Below are positions 7,504 through 15,687 of a DNA stretch of 32,714 bases, one piece after another (position 1 is the first letter of the stretch; each line of letters begins with the position of its first letter). The stretch is from JAOAFX01 sp049700315 (GTDB taxonomy: Bacteria > Hydrothermota > Tepidihabitantia > SM23-42 > JAOAFX01), in the NCBI GenBank assembly GCA_049700315.1, contig JBNAVN010000027.1, forward strand, positions 1 to 32,714. The letters are read 5' to 3'. Below the pieces are notes generated by a model. It made no database searches and was not told the DNA's origin. It worked only from the letters and a program-made list of their open reading frames with translations. The translations under genes and the position numbers were made by a program.

Positions 7504-9155
7504 AGATTATTCCTCTGATATTTGGTATACGTCTGCGTCTCATCTTTAAGTACTTCACGCCTGGAGAATTCAGGCTTCCCAAGGTGACATTTTTCATAAT
7601 CCTCTTTCTATTTTTCACGGGTGGTTATTACACATTTTTCAGGATCTTTCAGTATCTTAATACGGTTGAGATTATTGGACCTGCAATTATGACACGCACC
7701 CTTGAGATGATACTATTTGTCTTCTTCATCATGCTTCTATTCAGTAACATTATAAGTTCATTTTCTACTTTCTACAATAATCAGGAACTTGATTTCCTGT
7801 TCTCATTGCCTGTGTTACCGACAACCATATATCTTGCAAAACTCTTCGAAAATGCACTTTATGCATCCTGGGCAACCTTCGCAATAGCAATCCCGCTCAT
7901 TCTCGCCTATGGCATTTCTAACAGCGCAACGCTTATCTATTATCCAATATCATTTTTGAGTTTCGTTATTTTCCTTATCATTCCCGCAACTATATCTTCT
8001 ATCATCATATTTCTTCTCGTCCGCTTTTTCCCAAGATTGAAGCCAAGAAACATCATCTTCATTTCTCTCGTGCTTATCGTATTGTTAATCATGTTGTATA
8101 TTAAGATTGGTAATCCTGGTCTATTACAAATCTTTGAGACCGAAAATGAAAAAGAACTACTTTTGTTCGCTGCCAATCTCACTACTGTTGGGGGTACCTA
8201 TGTTCCTTCAACCTGGTTGAGTAATATTTTGAAAAATTTCGTGCAACTAAATCCATCCGGTCTTTTCTACTTTTTGCTTCTCTTGTTCTCTACTCTCAGC
8301 ATACTCGCAATCTCATCAATTTTTGCCCGAATTGTTTATCACAAATCTTTTCTTCAGATCAGCGAACATAGTGGCAAACGCAGCACCAGGCGTTCAGCTC
8401 TGGCAGACTATCAGGAGAATCCCATACGCGCATTCCTGTGGAAGGATATCTTGCTTTTTGTCCGCGAACCGACACAATGGGTACAACTCGCAATTTTTCT
8501 CATATTACTAATCGTATATATTTTTTCCTTGCGGAGGACGCCGATATTCTTCAGTTTTTCGTTCTGGAATATTATCATCTCATTTGCTAATTTTGCCTAT
8601 GTCAGTTTTGTAATTGCAACGCTCGGAGTCAGGTTTATCTTTCCGGCAATCAGTTTGGAGAAAAAGGGATTGTGGATTATTGCCACATCACCCTTGAGTT
8701 TTAAGAAAGTAATAACGACCAAGTATTATTTCTATGTGACCATCTGTATTATAATAATGGAAGTACTTCTTATTGTCGCGAATATGTTTATTAGAAGTGC
8801 ACCTGTCGTATATTACGTGTCCTTGTTCACTGGTTTATTTGTGGCTGGGTCCCTGGTTTCAATCAATCTTGGTTTCGGTTGCGTATTCCCCTATTTCAAT
8901 GAAGATAATCCTTCAAAAATTGCCTCAGGTAGCGGTGGCATTATTGCAGCATTATCAAGTATTGCCTTCATCGCGGTCGTCATAATGATCCTATCTTCTC
9001 CTATTCACAATTACCTAATCAGCTGGTATTTCAAAAAACCGTTGAACAAAAGTCTCGCGGCAATATGCCTTGCATCATTCTTCATACTGAATTTTCTCGC
9101 AATCTATTTGCCGATGAAATTTGGTATCAGGGCAATGAAAAAAAGAGACTTTTAG
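7500..9155 (+). CDS. ABC transporter permease, large ABC-2-like exporter type
   Basis: The protein has 551 residues with about a dozen strongly hydrophobic segments, for example around residues 30-45, 65-85, 140-170 and 180-198, and a cluster of helices over the second half. It has no ATPase or solute-binding motif. The segment RRSALADYQENPIRAFLWKD, preceding another hydrophobic block, looks like a cytoplasmic loop that could contact the ATPase. The likely start is TTG at 7500, overlapping the stop of the ATPase gene in TTGA, which again suggests coupling. The gene ends tail-to-tail with ispH, the two stop codons sharing bases 9153-9154. It would form a homodimer or act alone with two copies of the ATPase; the substrate is not known. 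Confidence 0.85.
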   Translation: MKIIPLIFGIRLRLIFKYFTPGEFRLPKVTFFIILFLFFTGGYYTFFRIFQYLNTVEIIGPAIMTRTLEMILFVFFIMLLFSNIISSFSTFYNNQELDFLFSLPVLPTTIYLAKLFENALYASWATFAIAIPLILAYGISNSATLIYYPISFLSFVIFLIIPATISSIIIFLLVRFFPRLKPRNIIFISLVLIVLLIMLYIKIGNPGLLQIFETENEKELLLFAANLTTVGGTYVPSTWLSNILKNFVQLNPSGLFYFLLLLFSTLSILAISSIFARIVYHKSFLQISEHSGKRSTRRSALADYQENPIRAFLWKDILLFVREPTQWVQLAIFLILLIVYIFSLRRTPIFFSFSFWNIIISFANFAYVSFVIATLGVRFIFPAISLEKKGLWIIATSPLSFKKVITTKYYFYVTICIIIMEVLLIVANMFIRSAPVVYYVSLFTGLFVAGSLVSINLGFGCVFPYFNEDNPSKIASGSGGIIAALSSIAFIAVVIMILSSPIHNYLISWYFKKPLNKSLAAICLASFFILNFLAIYLPMKFGIRAMKKRDF

Positions 9156-9976
9156 GCCATTCTTTCAAGATATTGCACAATCCTCTGAATTTGTTCATCA
9201 GGTGTAGATGCCCCAGCCGTAATCCCTATACTTCCGACATTAACAAACCAGTCTTTCTTAATATCACTGATTGACTCTACATGGTAGGAAGGTTTGATGC
9301 TTTTGCATATCTGATAAAGTCTTGTAGTATTGGCACTGTTCTTCCCGCCAATGACAATCATCAAATCTACTTTTTGAGCAATTGAAAGAGCTTCATTAAT
9401 TCGTAATATTGTTTCATCACAGATAGTATTGTAGATCTTCATTTCTGTTATTTTTGAAAGCAAATCTTTAACCGCGCTGTAGAAATGGTCAAGATCAAGT
9501 GTGGTTTGCGGAACAACACCAATTTTTTTGTGATTCAACTCAAGACCATCAGAGTAGATTGCTGAATTCTTTCCTGCATAACCGAGAAGCCCTTTGACCT
9601 CAGGATGGTCTTTCTCGCCGACGATAATTACAAAGTACCCTTCTTTAACAAGTCTCTCCACATAACGTTGGGCGCGCCTCACCTTTGGACAGGTCGCATC
9701 AATAATATTCACACCTTTATCCTTAAGCCTTCTAAGCAATGAAGGCCTGATACCATGAGAACGGATGATCACTGTAGATTTCCTGTCTTTAATATCTTCA
9801 ATTTTGTCTATTATTCTAATACCCTTCTGCTCAAGGTTTGCGACAAAATCACGATTGTGTATAAGAGGACCAAAGGAATACACTAAATGCCTTTTCCGAG
9901 CAGCATCCATTGACATTCTTATCGCCCTTTTCACACCAAAACAAAAACCCGAATGTTTTGCGCGATAGATCTTCAT
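9152..9976 (-). CDS. ispH: 4-hydroxy-3-methylbut-2-enyl diphosphate reductase
   Basis: The protein has 274 residues. It catalyses the last step of the MEP pathway, reducing HMBPP to IPP and DMAPP with a [4Fe-4S] cluster. The three cluster cysteines are present: Cys12 in GFCFGV, Cys96 in ATCPKV and Cys186 in NTICDET. Substrate-binding residues are also visible: His40, His74 in RSHG, His124 and Glu126 in DHPEV, and GGKNSANT. The length is somewhat below that of the Escherichia coli enzyme, as in many compact forms. Its ATG overlaps the plsC stop in ATGA (9973-9976), and plsC-ispH adjacency is common in other bacteria. Together with dxs and the polyprenyl synthase at 21698-24482 it shows that this organism uses the MEP route. 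Confidence 0.96.
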   Translation of the reverse strand: MKIYRAKHSGFCFGVKRAIRMSMDAARKRHLVYSFGPLIHNRDFVANLEQKGIRIIDKIEDIKDRKSTVIIRSHGIRPSLLRRLKDKGVNIIDATCPKVRRAQRYVERLVKEGYFVIIVGEKDHPEVKGLLGYAGKNSAIYSDGLELNHKKIGVVPQTTLDLDHFYSAVKDLLSKITEMKIYNTICDETILRINEALSIAQKVDLMIVIGGKNSANTTRLYQICKSIKPSYHVESISDIKKDWFVNVGSIGITAGASTPDEQIQRIVQYLERMA

Positions 9977-10557
9977 TTCAATTTTTCAACCTCCTCTCTT
10001 ATTTTCAAGGCGAATGCCTCAAAATCCTGCTTTGATTTACGATAACCATCCGGAAGAATAGGTTCACCAAAAATGATTTTCAATTTGTGCCAGCGCAATA
10101 TTAGACTGATCAGTTTTTTGTTGGAATTGATTATCCTGATCGGGACCACGGGTACATTGTATGTAATAGCAAGAAAACCAACCCCTGGGCTGAACGGTAG
10201 CATTGCTCCAATCCTTGACCTTGTACCTTCAGGAAATATTACTACTGCCTTTCCCTGTTTCAATAGTTTAATTGCGGGTCTGATCCCCTGACCACCTTCA
10301 AGATTTATTGCATTATAGGTCTTTATCAACCAAGTAAAGAATTTTGACAGGATAAACAATCCTGGCTTGGCAAGAAAGAAAACCTCTCTAAATGCAGCAT
10401 ATCCAACAAGTGGCGGGTCCAAAAATGACAGATGATTGCTTGCCAGAATCACAGCACCACGTTTTGGAATTTTACCTCTAATTTCAACACCGGAAAGAAA
10501 GACAAAAACCGGAAATGTCAATAACCAGGAAATAAGCCACTTCAAACTCATAGCCAT
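9973..10557 (-). CDS. plsC: 1-acylglycerol-3-phosphate acyltransferase (PlsC family)
   Basis: This is an acyltransferase of about 194 residues. It carries the catalytic motif NHLSFLD (HxxxxD), the substrate motif FPEGTRS and, between them, a region typical of lysophosphatidate acyltransferases. A hydrophobic N-terminus (LISWLLTFPVFVFL) anchors it in the membrane. It would acylate lysophosphatidic acid to phosphatidic acid. The open frame extends to 10758, inside topA on the other strand, but a -10 box at 10562-10567 makes the ATG at 10557, or the one at 10551, the plausible start. The mRNA would then be leaderless or nearly so. The gene is divergent from topA and translationally coupled to ispH. 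Confidence 0.9.
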   Translation of the reverse strand: MAMSLKWLISWLLTFPVFVFLSGVEIRGKIPKRGAVILASNHLSFLDPPLVGYAAFREVFFLAKPGLFILSKFFTWLIKTYNAINLEGGQGIRPAIKLLKQGKAVVIFPEGTRSRIGAMLPFSPGVGFLAITYNVPVVPIRIINSNKKLISLILRWHKLKIIFGEPILPDGYRKSKQDFEAFALKIREEVEKLK

Positions 10558-10561
10558 ATTC

Positions 10562-10589
10562 ATTATATAACAAATGGCAAAAATTGCAA
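10562..10589 (-). promoter_or_regulatory. Promoter for plsC-ispH
   Basis: On the minus strand, TTGCAA (10584-10589) and TATAAT (10562-10567) are 16 bases apart. The expected transcription start, 10555-10557, falls on or beside the plsC ATG at 10557, leaving no room for a Shine-Dalgarno site. Confidence 0.5.
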
Positions 10590-10603
10590 GAGATACAATA
10601 CAC

Positions 10604-10631
10604 TTGACATTATCAGACAATTCAGTATAAT
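10604..10631 (+). promoter_or_regulatory. Promoter for topA, predicted leaderless
   Basis: This is a near-consensus promoter: TTGACA (10604-10609), a 16-base spacer and TATAAT (10626-10631). The topA ATG at 10637 begins six bases after the last base of the -10 box, exactly where transcription should start. It lies back-to-back with the plsC promoter, with 14 bases between the two -35 boxes. Confidence 0.75.
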
Positions 10632-10636
10632 CAATT

Positions 10637-12778
10637 ATGAGCAAAGGCAAAAAGGTCATAATTGTGGAATCACCCACAAAAGGAAAGACCATTAAGGGAT
10701 TTCTTGGCAGAGAATATACGATCATCTCATCAAAAGGGCATATAAAAGACCTGCCCAAATCTCAGTTGGGTGTAAATATCAACAATAATTTCGACCCCAA
10801 GTATATAAGAATCAAGGGTAAGGCAAAAATAATAAAAGAAATCAAAAAAACTTGTAAAGATTCTACAAAGATCTACATTGCCTCAGACCCGGACCGTGAA
10901 GGCGAGGCAATTGCCCAGCATATCGCAGAAGAGCTCAATTCCAGTGCACCCATAATAAGAAGGGCACTGTTCCACGAAATCACACCCGAGTATGTGAAGA
11001 AAGCACTACAAAATCCTGTGTCAATCAATACCAATCTTGTTGATGCCCATAAGGCAAGACGTGTGCTTGACCGTATCGTTGGTTATTTTACCAGTCCTCT
11101 GCTATGGAGAGTACTGAAATCAGGCCTTTCTGCGGGTAGGGTCCAGAGCGTTGCCTTAAGACTGATATGCGAACGAGAAAAAGAAATTGAATCATTCATA
11201 CCAACCCCATACTGGAATATCTCCGGGGTTTTCCAGACTGATAAGAATGAGCAATTTGATGCTGTGCTTTTCAAAATTGATGGTGTCCAGCGAAAAATCC
11301 TGAGCAAGGACGAACTTGCGCGACTTGAAAAAACTCTGGTTCCGGACACAAAATTTGAGGTGATTGCTTATCGCATTACAACCCCTGAAAAAATTCCTGC
11401 ACCCCCATTTATTACATCAACATTACAACAGGAGGCGTCCCGTCAATTTGGCATTTCGCCCAAAAGAACAATGCAGATTGCCCAGGTTCTTTATGAGGGA
11501 ATTCGATTACCCCAGGGTACAATAGGGTTAATCACCTACATGCGCACTGATTCTACAAGGGTTAATGAACAAGCAATAGAAGCAGTAAGAGAATACATTG
11601 CTGGTAAATTTGGTGGTGAATACCTACCGCGTGAACCAAGGACGTTCAAAGATAGAAAAAGTTCTCAATCAGGACACGAAGCAATCAGACCTACGCGTAT
11701 GAATATTGAACCTGAATCACTGATTGATCATCTGACACCTGAACAATACAAAATATATAAATTGATCTTTGAACGGTTTGTTGCCTCACAAATGGCACCT
11801 GCCCGATACGAAGTGAAAGAACTATTTCTGAAATATATGGGATATGAATTCAAAAGTGAAGAAACAAAACCTTTGTTCCTTGGTTATCAACTGCTTACAG
11901 GTGAAACTACCCAGCGTGGTTTTGTTCCAAAACTCAAAGTTGGTGACACTGCTATTCTTAAGAAAATATTATGCGAAGAAAAGCAAACCGAGCCACTCCC
12001 GCGATTCACTGAAGCAACATTGATAAAGAAACTTGAAGAAAATGGCGTAGGCAGACCCTCCACTTATGCCCACATAATACAAACCCTTTTTGAACGTAGA
12101 TATATAGAGAAGACCAACAGCAAACTCATGCCCACAGACTTGGGCCGCGAAGTTTACAAAATCATCATACCGCGATTCAGCAATATCTTTGAGATTGCAT
12201 TTACTGCCAAAATGGAGGAAGAACTTGATCAGGTTGAAGCAGGAAAGAAGAAATGGCAGGATGTTGTAAGGGAATTCTATGAACCATTTGAAGCAACTAT
12301 GGAATCTGCAAAGGCTGATGCAGATAATATTAAAAGGGATATCCAGCAAACAGTGGAGAAAAAATGCCCAAAATGTGATAGACCCATGGTCATCAGATGG
12401 GGCAAATATGGTAAATTTCTTGCCTGTTCTGGATTTCCTGAATGCAAATATTCAGAAAACATAGAAGTCCAGTTGACAAACAAGACCTGTCCAAAATGTG
12501 GAAAAAATCTGGTCATAAAAAAAGGGAAATTCGGTGAGTTTCTTGCCTGTAGTGGATATCCAGAATGCAAATATACTGAGAATCTGACACATGATATTCC
12601 CTGCCCGGTCTGTGGAGGAATTATTCTTATCTATTCCGGGAAAAGAGGCAAAGTTTATAAATGCAAACAATGTGGATTTAGCTCCTTCTATCCCCCGGTT
12701 GATAAAAAATGCCCAATATGTGGTAAGGGTATGGTTTTGAAGAAAAATAAACCCACATGCATAAGCTGTAAGAAATAG
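10637..12778 (+). CDS. topA: DNA topoisomerase I (type IA)
   Basis: The protein has 713 residues. The enzyme relaxes negative supercoils by single-strand passage through a 5'-phosphotyrosine link. The Toprim domain at the N-terminus has Glu11 in VESPTK and the acidic triad in SDPDREGE (Asp84, Asp86, Glu88). The active-site tyrosine is Tyr301 in ITYMRTDST, and QSGHEAIRPT follows. The C-terminus holds four zinc-ribbon units beginning at Cys577, Cys618, Cys656 and Cys692; the first two share the CPKC...LACSGxPECKY form and the last two diverge. The start ATG has no Shine-Dalgarno site and sits at the predicted transcription start. nfo follows after 20 bases on the same strand. Confidence 0.97.
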   Translation: MSKGKKVIIVESPTKGKTIKGFLGREYTIISSKGHIKDLPKSQLGVNINNNFDPKYIRIKGKAKIIKEIKKTCKDSTKIYIASDPDREGEAIAQHIAEELNSSAPIIRRALFHEITPEYVKKALQNPVSINTNLVDAHKARRVLDRIVGYFTSPLLWRVLKSGLSAGRVQSVALRLICEREKEIESFIPTPYWNISGVFQTDKNEQFDAVLFKIDGVQRKILSKDELARLEKTLVPDTKFEVIAYRITTPEKIPAPPFITSTLQQEASRQFGISPKRTMQIAQVLYEGIRLPQGTIGLITYMRTDSTRVNEQAIEAVREYIAGKFGGEYLPREPRTFKDRKSSQSGHEAIRPTRMNIEPESLIDHLTPEQYKIYKLIFERFVASQMAPARYEVKELFLKYMGYEFKSEETKPLFLGYQLLTGETTQRGFVPKLKVGDTAILKKILCEEKQTEPLPRFTEATLIKKLEENGVGRPSTYAHIIQTLFERRYIEKTNSKLMPTDLGREVYKIIIPRFSNIFEIAFTAKMEEELDQVEAGKKKWQDVVREFYEPFEATMESAKADADNIKRDIQQTVEKKCPKCDRPMVIRWGKYGKFLACSGFPECKYSENIEVQLTNKTCPKCGKNLVIKKGKFGEFLACSGYPECKYTENLTHDIPCPVCGGIILIYSGKRGKVYKCKQCGFSSFYPPVDKKCPICGKGMVLKKNKPTCISCKK

Positions 12779-12798
12779 TCCTGATAATATAACCGAAT

Positions 12799-13632
12799 AT
12801 GAAACTCGGCTTTCACATTTCAATTATGGGCGGCTTCAGAAATGTGTTGACACGTGCCAAAAGAAGAAATTGCGAAACAATACAAATCTTTTCCCGTAAT
12901 CCGCGAGGGTGGAAATACAAAGATATAGACGAAGAAGATAGTCAGGTATTTAAGAAACAAATTCGTGATAGTAACATTGCACCAATTTTCGTCCATTTGC
13001 CCTATTTGATAAATCTTGGTTCACACAACAACGAACTCTTCAATAAGTCTATTGCTTCTTTAACCGCAGATTTGATACGCACAGAAAAACTCGGCGCCAG
13101 ATACTTAATAACGCATAGTGGTTCCAATCAAAATGTAAAAGCCGGGATTAAAAGAATGGTCAAGGCGATTATTCAGGCATTTGTTCAGGTTGATAATGAT
13201 GTTGTCTTACTGGTTGAAAATACTGCAGGAAGCGGTAACGAATTCGGTCATAAATTTGAACAACTCAAAGAAATTTTAGACGGGGTAGGTTCTGACCGAA
13301 TTGGCATCGTCTTTGATACTGCCCATGCATTTGAAGCCGGGTATGAACTCAGAACAAAAAAGGGAGTTGATGAAACAATATCAAGATTGGAAAGGATAAT
13401 AGGTATTGAAAGGGTTCATCTGGTCCATTTCAATGATTCAAGAACAAAAATTGGTTCAAAAAGAGACCGACACTGGCACATTGGAAAAGGTGAGATCGGC
13501 AGGGGTATGAAATTCATAATAAATCATTCAGCACTAAGACATCTGCCCTTCATAATGGAGACACCAAGAACCGATACCAAAGAAGATTTGGTCAATATGA
13601 GCATCGCCCGGAAAATGATAAAGAATTCTTGA
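12799..13632 (+). CDS. nfo: Endonuclease IV (apurinic/apyrimidinic endonuclease)
   Basis: The protein has 277 residues and is a complete TIM-barrel AP endonuclease for base-excision repair. All nine metal ligands of the trinuclear zinc site can be read: His66, His106, Glu140, Asp173, His176, His210, Asp223, His225 and Glu254, in motifs such as VHLPY, THSGS, LLVENTAG, FDTAHAF, DRHWHIG and METPR. It starts 20 bases after topA without a Shine-Dalgarno site. The bases TATAAC at 12788-12793 lie at the same distance from ATG as the topA -10 box, but no good -35 box accompanies them, so an own leaderless promoter is only possible. The stop codon lies inside the -35 box of the next promoter. Confidence 0.96.
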   Translation: MKLGFHISIMGGFRNVLTRAKRRNCETIQIFSRNPRGWKYKDIDEEDSQVFKKQIRDSNIAPIFVHLPYLINLGSHNNELFNKSIASLTADLIRTEKLGARYLITHSGSNQNVKAGIKRMVKAIIQAFVQVDNDVVLLVENTAGSGNEFGHKFEQLKEILDGVGSDRIGIVFDTAHAFEAGYELRTKKGVDETISRLERIIGIERVHLVHFNDSRTKIGSKRDRHWHIGKGEIGRGMKFIINHSALRHLPFIMETPRTDTKEDLVNMSIARKMIKNS

Positions 13633-13656
13633 CCTGAGCGAAAAAATATATATAAT
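13629..13656 (+). promoter_or_regulatory. Promoter for the KOW protein-PorV-accA gene group
   Basis: TTGACC (13629-13634) overlaps the nfo stop codon; TATAAT (13651-13656) follows after 16 bases. The expected start, near 13663, directly precedes AAAGGAGG (13664-13671) and the TTG start at 13677, giving a leader of about 14 bases. Confidence 0.65.
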
Positions 13657-13676
13657 ATATGTTAAAGGAGGCATAA

Positions 13677-14801
13677 TTGGCTCATGCTTATACTCCTGGT
13701 TTGAAAGTACTGGCATATACGGTCATTGAGAAACAGAGGCGGTTACCCCTGCCTGGTGAAGTGCTTGTCAAAGAAGGTATGAAAGTTCATGCTGAACAGA
13801 TTGTAGCCAAGACTTCTCTGCCAGGTAGTGTTCAGACTGCTAATATTGCCGGACTTTTAGGTGTGTTGCCCGAAGAAATTGAAGAGGCAATGCTTAAAAA
13901 GGTCGGCGATGATGTACGAAAAGAGGAAATTATTGCCCAGAGCAAGGGATTTTTTGGACTTTTCAAGTCCACTGTAAAAAGTCCGATCACGGGCAAGATA
14001 GAGAGTGTTTCTAAAATAACCGGGCAGGTGATACTCAGAGAGCCACCAATTCCTGTCCAGGTCATTGCCTATATTGATGGTGAAATAGTCAAGGTTTTTC
14101 CAAACGAAGGAGTATTGATTAGAACCCAGGGAAGTTTTATCCAGGGGATATTTGGCATTGGTGGTGAGACAATTGGTGAACTGGCGGTCGCTACAGATAA
14201 TCCCGGATCAATTTTGACTGAGCAGGATATCAATGATTCATATAAAAACAAGATTATTATCGGTGGTGCGATGGTAACCTATGACACCCTTATCAAAGCA
14301 AGAAACATTGGAGCAAAGGGAGTAATCATAGGTGGCATTGAGGACCAGGATCTGAAAAAATTTATGGGATATGATATCGGTGTGGCAATCACAGGTTCTG
14401 AAAATGTCGGGCTTACCATTATTGCAACTGAAGGATTTGGTAAGCTCCGGATGGCAGATAGAACTTTTAATCTCTTAAAATCACTGGCAGGAAAAAAGAC
14501 CTCAATAAATGGCGCAACCCAGATCCGTGCGGGCGTAATGAGACCTGAAGTCATCGTTCCCCTTGAAAGGGCACCAGATAAGAAAGTTGTGCACATCTCA
14601 ACTGGTTCAGGATTGGAAACAGGAATGGCAGTGAGGATCATAAGAGAACCATATTTTGGGATGATAGGTAAGGTCGTGGACCTGCCCGTAGCATTAGAAA
14701 ACATTGAAACTGAATCCAGGGTGCGTGTCCTTGAAGTTGAGTTAGAAAATAAAGAGCGTGTCAAATTGCCCCGGGCAAATGTGGAAATCATTGAGGAATA
14801 A
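13677..14801 (+). CDS. Uncharacterised protein with barrel-sandwich and KOW-like domains
   Basis: The protein has 374 residues, and I do not recognise a named family. The start is TTG at 13677, five bases after a strong AAAGGAGG. Residues about 15-45 (LPLPGEVLVKEGMKVHAEQI) and about 100-130 (VKSPITGKIESVSKITGQV) look like the two halves of a lipoyl/biotinyl-type barrel-sandwich hybrid, but no lysine sits in a typical attachment motif. A glycine-rich middle with alternating strands and helices follows (FIQGIFGIGGETIGELAVAT, IIIGGAMVTYDTLIKARNIG). The last 60 residues resemble a KOW/SH3-like barrel (FGMIGKVVDLP then VELENKERVKLPRANVEII). No signal peptide is visible, so it is probably cytoplasmic. 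The next gene, encoding an outer-membrane barrel, follows with no gap, so the two are almost certainly co-translated. Confidence 0.75.
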   Translation: MAHAYTPGLKVLAYTVIEKQRRLPLPGEVLVKEGMKVHAEQIVAKTSLPGSVQTANIAGLLGVLPEEIEEAMLKKVGDDVRKEEIIAQSKGFFGLFKSTVKSPITGKIESVSKITGQVILREPPIPVQVIAYIDGEIVKVFPNEGVLIRTQGSFIQGIFGIGGETIGELAVATDNPGSILTEQDINDSYKNKIIIGGAMVTYDTLIKARNIGAKGVIIGGIEDQDLKKFMGYDIGVAITGSENVGLTIIATEGFGKLRMADRTFNLLKSLAGKKTSINGATQIRAGVMRPEVIVPLERAPDKKVVHISTGSGLETGMAVRIIREPYFGMIGKVVDLPVALENIETESRVRVLEVELENKERVKLPRANVEIIEE

Positions 14802-15632
14802 ATGAATATCCTTTTTTTTCTAATCACTTCAGCCGGCATAAATACACTTTTGATGCCAGCATCAGCAAAGGGTGTGTTAACTTACTATTCTCGCACGGTT
14901 GGCGATGAAGCAATATTTTACAACCCTTCAGTCTTCTATGCACACGAAGATTACCGCATATCTATTTATTACAGCAACCTTTATACAGATATGAAAAATC
15001 TGCATTTTGCTTTAACCAGGGAATTTAACAAAATTGATTTTGGTATAAGTATTATGAATTTTGACTACGGATCAATTGAAGCACGACCTGAATATCCAAC
15101 TGAAGATTCTACAGGGTTCTACTCGGCAAACGATTTCTGTGTGGGGTTATGTGCATCAAAAAATGTAACGACCAACGGCAGATTAGGATTAAAGGCAAAA
15201 TACATTTATGAGAATATTTTTGTTTATTCTGGTGCTACACTGGGTTTTGACATTTCATTGGCTTATTTGAATCAGCATTCTGGTATAACAGCTGGTGCAA
15301 ATAATATTGGCGGTACAATAAAGATCGCAAGCGAATCCGTAAATCTGCCTGCGAAATTGAGTTTTGGTTACTACCGTATCATAAATAAATTCACCCTAAG
15401 TCTTGATATACACTATTTGGTGAATACTTCGTCATTTGAATCAGCATTTGCCAGCGAACTGAAATTAACTGACAACCTGGAATTCGGTATTGGAATGAAT
15501 TACCGCGATTCCGTGTATCCTGGATTTTATCTCGGAATTGCGCATCACAACCTGTTAATCAAATACGGCACCTCAATATATCCGCATAATCTGGGTATGA
15601 TTAATACAGTAGGAATTAGTATTCTTTTTTGA
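14802..15632 (+). CDS. PorV/PorQ-family outer-membrane beta-barrel protein
   Basis: The protein has 276 residues with an N-terminal signal (MNILFFLITSAGINTLLMPASA). It has the typical opening of PorV/PorQ proteins: a short segment leading to GDEAIFYNPSVF, the counterpart of the AxxxNPA motif of FadL-like barrels. Alternating amphipathic strands follow, for example YRISIYYSNLY, KIDFGISIMNFDYG and RLGLKAKYIYEN. The protein ends in an aromatic residue (VGISILF), the usual outer-membrane insertion signal. In T9SS, PorV collects cargo from the SprA pore and PorQ belongs to the attachment complex; this protein cannot be assigned to either from sequence alone. The ATG follows the previous stop directly, with GAGG at 14793-14796. 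Confidence 0.75.
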   Translation: MNILFFLITSAGINTLLMPASAKGVLTYYSRTVGDEAIFYNPSVFYAHEDYRISIYYSNLYTDMKNLHFALTREFNKIDFGISIMNFDYGSIEARPEYPTEDSTGFYSANDFCVGLCASKNVTTNGRLGLKAKYIYENIFVYSGATLGFDISLAYLNQHSGITAGANNIGGTIKIASESVNLPAKLSFGYYRIINKFTLSLDIHYLVNTSSFESAFASELKLTDNLEFGIGMNYRDSVYPGFYLGIAHHNLLIKYGTSIYPHNLGMINTVGISILF

Positions 15633-15687
15633 ATGAGAGACAAAATGATGAATATCTACATAGATACTACAAGGAGTTCCTGAGAAA

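Noticed and set aside
10558..10758. Upstream extension of plsC into topA
   Set aside because: It would overlap topA head-on and precede the plsC -10 box; the conserved acyltransferase region begins only after 10557.
12766..12793. Possible own promoter for nfo (TATAAC at 12788-12793)
   Set aside because: No acceptable -35 box at 16-18 bases; nfo can be read from the topA transcript, so it was not listed as a feature.
11969..12823. Open frames of 97-126 codons on the minus strand opposite topA
   Set aside because: They mirror the cysteine- and lysine-rich zinc ribbons of topA and have no start signals.
14279..14839. 186-codon open frame on the minus strand
   Set aside because: It lies wholly opposite the barrel-sandwich/KOW gene, has no ribosome site or recognisable motif, and reads as an antisense shadow.
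15633..15683. 16-codon frame between the PorV-like gene and accA
   Set aside because: No ribosome site and no attenuator-like codon run or hairpin; more likely chance.
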